NCBI GenBank assembly: GCA_015066115.1
Contig: SVOZ01000002.1
Location: 170,260 to 234,259 of the forward strand
From: Oscillospiraceae bacterium
Lineage (GTDB): Bacteria > Bacillota > Clostridia > Oscillospirales > Ruminococcaceae
Length of the DNA stretch: 64,000 nt
Direction of reading: 5' to 3'
Positions 58,640 through 64,000 of this stretch are shown here, piece by piece. Numbering within the stretch: position 1 is the first letter of the stretch; the number at the start of each line of letters is the position of its first letter. Below the pieces are notes generated by a model. It ran no database searches and was not told where the DNA came from. It worked only from the letters and a program-made list of their open reading frames with translations. Both the position numbers and the translations under genes were made by a program.

Positions 58640-59752
58640 ATGCTTGAATTAGACGAACTGAAGCTTCAGCTCGATGCCATGGCTCCCAAGGTTTCGGAAA
58701 TGTACGAGGCCTGCGGTATTGAAAAAATTTCAAAGGAGCTCGAGGGCTTAGAAGAAAAAACTGCCGACAACGGTTTTTGGAACGACACCGAAAACTCCAA
58801 GGTGGTCTTAAAGCAGATAAGCGACATCAAGGGCAAGATAGGCAGATACAACACTCTGCGCGAAAAATTTGACGACGCCCAGACAATACTTGAAATCGCA
58901 ATAGAGGGCGACGACAGCTCGCTTTATCCCGATGCAAAGCAGAGCTTTGACGAGCTTGTTTCAGCCTACGAAAGTCTAAAGCTCGAGACCCTGCTTTCGG
59001 GCGAATACGATGCCAACAACGCTATTTTGACCCTGCACGCAGGCGCAGGCGGCACAGAGGCGCAGGACTGGGCGCTTATGCTTTACAGAATGTTTGTGCG
59101 TTGGGCAGAGCGTCACAGCTTCAAGGTTAAGACCCTTGATATGCTCGACGGCGACGAGGCGGGAATAAAAAGCGCCACAATCTCAATTGAAGGCACCAAC
59201 GCCTACGGATTTTTAAAATCCGAGTCGGGAGTTCACCGCCTTGTGCGAGTTTCTCCCTTTGACTCATCAGGCCGCCGCCACACCTCATTTGCCTCGCTTG
59301 AGGTTATGCCCGAAATCGACGATGATGTTGAGATAGAAATTTCCGAGGACGACCTTAAGGTTGACACTTACAGGGCAAGCGGCGCAGGCGGTCAGCACGT
59401 CAACAAAACCGAATCTGCTATTCGCATAACCCATATCCCGACAGGAATTATAGTTGCCTGCCAGAACGAGCGCAGTCAGCACCAAAACAGAGATATGGCA
59501 ATGAAGATGCTCCGCTCAAAGCTTATGGAAATCAAAGAGCGCGAGCATCTTGAAAAGATTGAAGACATCAAAGGCGTGCAAAAGGAAATTGCCTGGGGCT
59601 CGCAGATCCGTTCCTATGTTTTTATGCCCTATACCCTTGCAAAAGACCACCGCACAGGCTTTGAAATGGGCAACATTGACGCCGTTATGGACGGAGATAT
59701 CGACGGATTTATAAACGCCTACCTAAAGGCGCTCAGCCTCGGTGAAATCTAA
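58640..59752 (+). CDS. prfB: Peptide chain release factor 2
   Basis: Recognises UGA and UAA. From ATG at 58640 (AAAGGA upstream) it has 370 residues. The stop-reading SPF tripeptide is in RVSPFDSSGRR near 200 and the catalytic GGQ in ASGAGGQHVNKTES near 243. GTEAQDWALML is also conserved. The usual +1 programmed frameshift near codon 25 (CUU-UGA) is absent: the frame is open from the start. Likely a single gene; the next gene starts 29 bases after its stop. Confidence 0.95.
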   Translation: MLELDELKLQLDAMAPKVSEMYEACGIEKISKELEGLEEKTADNGFWNDTENSKVVLKQISDIKGKIGRYNTLREKFDDAQTILEIAIEGDDSSLYPDAKQSFDELVSAYESLKLETLLSGEYDANNAILTLHAGAGGTEAQDWALMLYRMFVRWAERHSFKVKTLDMLDGDEAGIKSATISIEGTNAYGFLKSESGVHRLVRVSPFDSSGRRHTSFASLEVMPEIDDDVEIEISEDDLKVDTYRASGAGGQHVNKTESAIRITHIPTGIIVACQNERSQHQNRDMAMKMLRSKLMEIKEREHLEKIEDIKGVQKEIAWGSQIRSYVFMPYTLAKDHRTGFEMGNIDAVMDGDIDGFINAYLKALSLGEI

Positions 59753-59781
59753 AAAAGCCTTGTGCTTGGAAAGGACAGATT

Positions 59782-60837
59782 ATGAACACCTTTAAAAAAG
59801 TTGTTTCTATTTTTTGCGTTCTTGCAGTTTCTCTTTGTGTTTTTTGCTCCTGCAGTCAAAAAAACGAGGTTTTGATAAAGCTCGGCGACAAGGAGTATTC
59901 CCAGTTTAAAACGGTGCTCAAGCTCGATGACTATGAGGTTTCTCTCGGTTTTTACCGATACTGTTATCTTATGGTAAAGGACAATATGAAGAAAAACGAC
60001 CCCGACATTGACTTTACAAAAGAGGAAACCATTAAGGAGTTAAACGAGGAGACAATGTGGCAGGTTAAAAACTTCTATGCCGTTGACTCACTTGCCAAAA
60101 AATACGGCTACACCCTTTCATCCGATGACCTTGCATCTATTGATGACGCCATGAAGAGTGCCTTTGACAGTGCTGGAAACGCAAAGGACTACAAGGCGAT
60201 GCTTGAAAAAAGCTATCTTACCCATGAGGTTTACGAAAACGCCCTTAAATTAAGCTATCTCAACTCGAATATGTCCGCGACGCTATTCGGAACAGATGCA
60301 AAAACAAACAAAGAGACCTTTACTCTCAACGAGGCCATCACATCCTACGAAAAGACACATTGCCGTCTTATGAGCATTTACTATCCCGTTGATTACGCCG
60401 ACGAGGACGGCGTTTACTTAAATGAGGAGGAATATAACAAGGAAAAGGCTGCGGTTAAGGCTAAGGCCGATGCCACCCTCAAGAAAATTCGTGACGGTGC
60501 CTCTTTCGAGATCGTTCTCAAACAGGAAATGGGCGAGGACGTTTACAAAAACGATCTGCAAAATTACTATGACTTCGAGTCCTTCTCGGTTATGTTGGGA
60601 TATGATTTAACGACCCTTGAAATCGGTCAAACCACCGAGCCGATATTTACACAGGACAACTACTTTTTAGTTCATCGCCTTAAAAATGACAACGAGTATC
60701 TTAAGGAAAACCCCGCAAATGTAATTTCGGCTTACAGCGGCGTTTGCTTTGCCAACGCTCTGCAGGATATCTCTGATAATTTCAAGGTTAAAGAAACTGA
60801 CCTTCTTAGCAAAATAACCCCCGATTCACTCTCATAA
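59782..60837 (+). CDS. PrsA/SurA-like foldase lipoprotein
   Basis: Probable extracytoplasmic peptidyl-prolyl isomerase-like lipoprotein, 351 residues. The signal peptide ends with lipobox CVFCSC (cysteine near 24 or 26). A helical SurA_N-like region (about 45-175: LGFYRYCYLMVKDNMKK, AVDSLAKKYGYTLS) is followed by a domain in the parvulin position (about 185-320: HCRLMSIYYPVDY, KADATLKKIRDGASFEIVLKQE, PIFTQDNYFLVHRL). The parvulin pattern is recognisable but not strong, so catalytic activity is unsure. It lies 12 bases before tgt. Confidence 0.75.
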   Translation: MNTFKKVVSIFCVLAVSLCVFCSCSQKNEVLIKLGDKEYSQFKTVLKLDDYEVSLGFYRYCYLMVKDNMKKNDPDIDFTKEETIKELNEETMWQVKNFYAVDSLAKKYGYTLSSDDLASIDDAMKSAFDSAGNAKDYKAMLEKSYLTHEVYENALKLSYLNSNMSATLFGTDAKTNKETFTLNEAITSYEKTHCRLMSIYYPVDYADEDGVYLNEEEYNKEKAAVKAKADATLKKIRDGASFEIVLKQEMGEDVYKNDLQNYYDFESFSVMLGYDLTTLEIGQTTEPIFTQDNYFLVHRLKNDNEYLKENPANVISAYSGVCFANALQDISDNFKVKETDLLSKITPDSLS

Positions 60838-60849
60838 TAAGGAGTTTTT

Positions 60850-61980
60850 ATGTTTAAACTACTTAAGAAAAACGCCAACGCACGCCGCGGCGAGTTTCAC
60901 ACTGTACGCGGAGTGGTGCAGACGCCGGCTTTTATGAATGTTGCAACGGCTGGTGCAATTAAAGGTGCTCTGTCAGCCCACGACCTTGAGGATATCGACT
61001 GTCAGGTTCAGCTCTGCAACACCTATCATATGCATCTTCGCCCCGGAGACAAACTTGTTAAAAAACTGGGCGGCCTTAATAAATTTACAGGCTTTTCGGG
61101 CCCTATCTTAACCGACAGCGGCGGCTTTCAGGTTTTTTCGCTTTCTAAGCTGCGCAGAATAGAGGAAGAAGGCGTGTATTTTCGCTCACATCTTGACGGG
61201 CGCCCAATTTTTATGGGTCCCGAGGAGAGCATGAGAATACAGTCCAATTTAGGCTCCACCATTGCAATGGCTTTTGACGAATGCGTTGAAAACCCCGCGC
61301 CTTATGAATACGCTAAAGCTTCCTGTAAGCGCACAACCCGCTGGCTTATGCGCTGTAAGGACGAGATGCAAAGGCTAAATTCTCTTAGTGACACAGTTAA
61401 TCCCCATCAGCTTTTATTCGGTATAAACCAAGGCTGTACCTACGACGACCTTCGCATAGAGCATATGAAGGAGATTGCAAAGCTCGACCTTGACGGATAT
61501 GCAATCGGCGGACTTGCCGTTGGAGAAACAGCGGAGGAGATGTACCGCGTCATCTCGGCGGTCGAGCCCTATATGCCAAGGGATAAGATACGTTATCTTA
61601 TGGGGGTTGGTACTCCGCAGAACATTTTAGAGGCAGTACGCCGCGGAGTCGACCTTTTTGACTGCGTTATGCCCTCTCGAGACGCAAGGCACGGACACCT
61701 TTTTACCTTTAACGGCACAATGAACATTATGAATGCCAAATACGAGGATGACGAAAGTCCGATTGACCCAAATTGCAACTGCCCCACCTGTCAGAAGCAT
61801 TCAAGGGCATACATCCGTCATTTATTTAAGGCAAAGGAAATGCTGGGAATGCGCCTTGCCGTTACACACAATCTGTATTTCTACAATCATCTTATGATAG
61901 AAATACGAAAAGCGCTTGACGAGGACAGATTTGACGAGTTTTATAACAAATATATAGATATTTTGGGAAAAAGAATATAA
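60850..61980 (+). CDS. tgt: Queuine tRNA-ribosyltransferase
   Basis: Exchanges guanine-34 for preQ1 in Asp, Asn, His and Tyr tRNAs. It has 376 residues: DSGGFQVFSLSKLRRIEEEG (nucleophilic region), GGLAVGE, the catalytic DCVMPSRDARHG and zinc ligands CNCPTCQKHSRAYIRHLF. queA is not adjacent. It is 12 bases from the HAD gene downstream, so they are probably one unit. Confidence 0.97.
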   Translation: MFKLLKKNANARRGEFHTVRGVVQTPAFMNVATAGAIKGALSAHDLEDIDCQVQLCNTYHMHLRPGDKLVKKLGGLNKFTGFSGPILTDSGGFQVFSLSKLRRIEEEGVYFRSHLDGRPIFMGPEESMRIQSNLGSTIAMAFDECVENPAPYEYAKASCKRTTRWLMRCKDEMQRLNSLSDTVNPHQLLFGINQGCTYDDLRIEHMKEIAKLDLDGYAIGGLAVGETAEEMYRVISAVEPYMPRDKIRYLMGVGTPQNILEAVRRGVDLFDCVMPSRDARHGHLFTFNGTMNIMNAKYEDDESPIDPNCNCPTCQKHSRAYIRHLFKAKEMLGMRLAVTHNLYFYNHLMIEIRKALDEDRFDEFYNKYIDILGKRI

Positions 61981-61992
61981 GGAGGTTTTTAT

Positions 61993-62787
61993 ATGCAGAT
62001 TCCCGAAAATTTTAAAGAAATAGTAGCCTCGAAAAAAGGCTTTATAAGCGATATGGACGGCGTTATCTATCACGGCAACCGCCTTTTAGACGGCGTTCAT
62101 GAGTTTGTTGACTGGCTCAAAAGGGAAAATAAGGAATTTTTATTCCTTACAAACAGCAGTGAGCGCTCGCCCAAGGAGCTTTCTCAAAAATTACAAAGAT
62201 TAGGACTTTCTGTAAGCGAGGATCACTTCTATTCCTCCGCTATGGCAACTGCATCCTTTCTGCAGAGCCAATGTCCCGGAGGCAGTGCCTATGTTATAGG
62301 CGAGCCCGGCCTTGTTTACGCTCTTTACGAGGCAGGAATAAGCATGAACGACTACAATCCTGACTACGTTGTCGTCGGCGAGACCCGCTCCTACAACTTT
62401 GAAAAGATCGAGCACGCCGTAAAGTTAGTGCTTAACGGTGCAAAGCTTATCGGCACAAACCCCGACCTTACGGGCCCCAGCGAAAACGGCATCATTCCCG
62501 CCTGCAAGGCATTAGCTTCCCCTATTGAGATTGCAACGGGCAAGAGCGCCTATTTTATCGGCAAGCCAAATCCTCTTATGATGCGCCACGCTATGAAAAA
62601 GCTCGGCTGTCACAGAGCGGAAACTATGATCATCGGCGACAGAATGGACACCGATATCATTGCAGGAATTCAGACCGAGGTCGACACCCTGCTTGTGCTT
62701 TCGGGAGTGACCGCACTTGAAGATGTCGATTCCTTCTCCTACAGGCCGCAGTTTATTGTAAACGGCGTTGGAGATCTTTGCAGATAA
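61993..62787 (+). CDS. HAD-IIA family phosphatase (NagD/AraL-like)
   Basis: It has 264 residues. HAD motif I FISDMDGVIYHG (about 15-26; both aspartates present), motif II LTNSSERSP, motif III lysine in YFIGKPNPLMM and motif IV IIGDRMDTDII. The cap domain between motifs II and III is of type IIA. Broad sugar- or nucleotide-phosphate phosphatase activity is usual. GGAGG lies 9 bases before the ATG. Confidence 0.9.
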   Translation: MQIPENFKEIVASKKGFISDMDGVIYHGNRLLDGVHEFVDWLKRENKEFLFLTNSSERSPKELSQKLQRLGLSVSEDHFYSSAMATASFLQSQCPGGSAYVIGEPGLVYALYEAGISMNDYNPDYVVVGETRSYNFEKIEHAVKLVLNGAKLIGTNPDLTGPSENGIIPACKALASPIEIATGKSAYFIGKPNPLMMRHAMKKLGCHRAETMIIGDRMDTDIIAGIQTEVDTLLVLSGVTALEDVDSFSYRPQFIVNGVGDLCR

Positions 62788-62855
62788 AATAAAGGACTTG
62801 CATATTTTAAAAGTATTGTGTATAATAAAAATAACTTAATTGGAGGTAGTTTAAA

Positions 62856-63194
62856 ATGTATTTTTTACTTGACGCAGCAACCAACACATCTTCACAGCCG
62901 GCACAGCAGGGTGGTTTAATGGGAACCCTCACAATGTTCCTTCCCCTTGTTCTTATGTTCGTTCTTCTCTATTTCTTTATGATCCGTCCCCAGAAAAAGA
63001 GAGACAAGGAAATTCAGGATATGAGAAGCAATCTCCAGATCGGCGATGAGGTTATCACCACCGGCGGAATTGTCGGCATCGTTGCAAGCCTTAAGGAAGA
63101 CACCGTTGTTATCGAAACAGGCAGTGACAGAAGCAAGATCAGGGTTGCTCGCTGGGCAATTGCTCAGAACAACACCGTTCACGAGGAAGAATAA
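62856..63194 (+). CDS. yajC: Preprotein translocase subunit YajC
   Basis: Single-pass membrane protein of the Sec holotranslocon, 112 residues. After a short QP-rich lead comes one membrane helix (about 29-47), then PQKKRDKEIQDMRSNLQIGDEVITTGGI, given by its parts RPQKKRDKEI and GDEVITTGGIVG, which is the family signature. Own ribosome site TTGGAGGT. It is followed by the TIGR04086 gene, its usual neighbour. Confidence 0.96.
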   Translation: MYFLLDAATNTSSQPAQQGGLMGTLTMFLPLVLMFVLLYFFMIRPQKKRDKEIQDMRSNLQIGDEVITTGGIVGIVASLKEDTVVIETGSDRSKIRVARWAIAQNNTVHEEE

Positions 63195-63235
63195 TCTTTA
63201 GTTCTTAAACTCAAGCTTCAGGCATATAGTTTATT

Positions 63236-63265
63236 AAAAAGCGCATAAAAAACTATGCGCTTTTT
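63236..63265 (+). terminator. Terminator after yajC
   Basis: AAAAAGCGCATA / TATGCGCTTTTT stem, followed by A/T. It may be leaky, as the next gene begins 29 bases later without a clear promoter. Confidence 0.8.
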
Positions 63266-63293
63266 ATATTCTGTATTTAAAGGGGAAAACATT

Positions 63294-63701
63294 ATGAGAA
63301 GAAGCTCTAAGAGCGCTGTTCAAAGTCCGGTATTGGAACTTGTCAAACACACTGCAATAGGTGTGGCGGCAGGGCTTATTTGCTCTATTGTTTTATCTCT
63401 TTTGGCGGCATTGGTGCTGACTCTCGGCTCTCTGCCCCACCGCAGCATCGCCCCCATCTCAATGGCGATAATCGCAGTTTCAATGCTTATCGGCTCTTTT
63501 ATTGCAGGCAAAATGCTTCACCGCAAGGGTCTACTTCTCGGTGCGCTTGTCGGCGTTGCCGCATTTGCTGTAGTGTTTTTGTGCGGTATGCTTATTCCCG
63601 ATGAGAACATCGGGGTAACTGTGCCTATTAAGGCTCTGCTTTGTGTAATTCCCTCGATAGTCGGCGCAGTTATGGGAGTTAACACCCGAGCAAGACGCTG
63701 A
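63294..63701 (+). CDS. TIGR04086 family membrane protein
   Basis: A 135-residue protein with four hydrophobic segments (about 20-43, 50-68, 75-95 and 105-128) of a family found beside yajC in spore-forming Firmicutes. Function unknown. The ATG at 63294 follows AAAGGGGAAA. Confidence 0.85.
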   Translation: MRRSSKSAVQSPVLELVKHTAIGVAAGLICSIVLSLLAALVLTLGSLPHRSIAPISMAIIAVSMLIGSFIAGKMLHRKGLLLGALVGVAAFAVVFLCGMLIPDENIGVTVPIKALLCVIPSIVGAVMGVNTRARR

Positions 63702-63738
63702 AGTCATTTTGTCTGTGCGCTAAAATCTCGGATTTCGC

Positions 63739-63767
63739 TTGACAACACAAAGCCGCTGTGATATACT
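63739..63767 (+). promoter_or_regulatory. Promoter of tRNA-Leu(CAG)
   Basis: -35 TTGACA (63739-63744), 17-bp spacer, -10 TATACT (63762-63767). Confidence 0.85.
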
Positions 63768-63792
63768 CAATGTTGCTGATTTCAGCAAATAT

Positions 63793-63879
63793 GCGGATGT
63801 GGCGGAACTGGCAGACGCGCTAGATTCAGGTTCTAGTGGTAGCAATACCGTGTGGGTTCAAGTCCCTTCATCCGCACCA
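63793..63879 (+). tRNA. tRNA-Leu(CAG)
   Basis: Acceptor GCGGATG pairs with CATCCGC, then ACCA. Anticodon loop TTCAGGT gives CAG. Long variable arm (AGTGGTAGCAATACCGT) and GGTTCAAGTCC T arm. Confidence 0.97.
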
Positions 63880-63880
63880 A

Positions 63881-63918
63881 AACATCGCCCTGAGCAAAAG
63901 CTCAGGGCGATGTTTTTT
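63881..63918 (+). terminator. Terminator of tRNA-Leu(CAG)
   Basis: AACATCGCCCTGAGC / GCTCAGGGCGATGTT perfect stem with AAAA loop and T run. It may also serve the convergent minus-strand gene. Confidence 0.92.
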
Positions 63919-63942
63919 AGGCTTGTGCAGGTCTGAGTCCTT

Positions 63943-64000
63943 TTATTTTTCTCCGCGTATTTGTGCAATTTTATCTCGCAGATATGCCGCCTGTTCAAAT
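63943..64000 (-). CDS. C-terminal end of a UVR-motif protein, probably UvrB
   Basis: Only the last 18 codons are in the window: FEQAAYLRDKIAQIRGEK then TAA at 63945-63943. FE-AA-LRD-I is the UVR motif. Its position at the very end of the protein fits UvrB; UvrC, McsA and ClpC have it elsewhere. Confidence 0.6.
   Translation of the reverse strand, partial: FEQAAYLRDKIAQIRGEK

Overview
The window looks like the chromosome of an anaerobic, spore-forming Firmicute of the class Clostridia, probably near the Ruminococcaceae/Oscillospiraceae. The evidence is a SpoVAC gene, three T-box leaders, Shine-Dalgarno sites of the AGGAGG type, near-consensus sigma-A promoters with 17-bp spacers, a yajC/TIGR04086 pair, and 2-oxoacid:ferredoxin oxidoreductase genes. 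No phage, IS element, CRISPR array or rRNA operon was seen. All family assignments come from reading motifs by eye; no database search was run.

Layout. 1-11.6 kb is mostly housekeeping: lepA (cut by the window edge), two small membrane proteins, a radical SAM protein, dCMP deaminase, rsmA, prs-pth-mfd, a YibE/F membrane protein and a DegV protein. 11.6-16.9 kb is an accessory stretch of unrecognised membrane proteins and lipoproteins, with a repeated terminator family, a gene remnant and a MITE-like palindrome. 16.9-19.2 kb holds spoVAC, an orphan solute-binding lipoprotein and an inverted-repeat element with an outward terminator at each end. 19.2-28.6 kb is one nine-gene operon for the whole shikimate/phenylalanine/tyrosine pathway, preceded by a Phe/Tyr-rich leader peptide and an attenuator. 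28.7-42.6 kb holds three T-box-controlled units. 42.7-48 kb is argCJBDF under an ARG box. 48.1-55.9 kb is a ten-gene his operon headed by a TrpR-family regulator. 56-64 kb holds yitT, repeats, a four-helix-bundle/HNH pair, two tRNA-Leu genes, prfB, a foldase-like lipoprotein, tgt, a HAD phosphatase, yajC and the end of a UVR-motif gene.

The most interesting part is 28.7-42.6 kb. By position the three T-boxes have specifier codons CUC (Leu), GUA (Val) and AUC (Ile), and each one controls a different AMP-forming acyl-CoA synthetase. The Val unit also encodes a complete ferredoxin-dependent 2-oxoacid oxidoreductase. This fits a branched-chain amino acid supply route in which isovalerate, isobutyrate and 2-methylbutyrate are activated to CoA esters and reductively carboxylated to 2-oxoacids, switched on by uncharged tRNA. 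Two of the synthetases carry an N-terminal HTH-cupin regulator module, the third carries an N-terminal TIM barrel, and the Leu unit starts with a LeuA homologue that has lost its metal-binding and catalytic motifs but keeps its C-terminal regulatory domain.

Most of the window is therefore amino acid supply (aromatic, branched-chain, arginine, histidine), with four different control modes side by side: leader-peptide attenuation, T-boxes, ARG boxes and a TrpR-like repressor.
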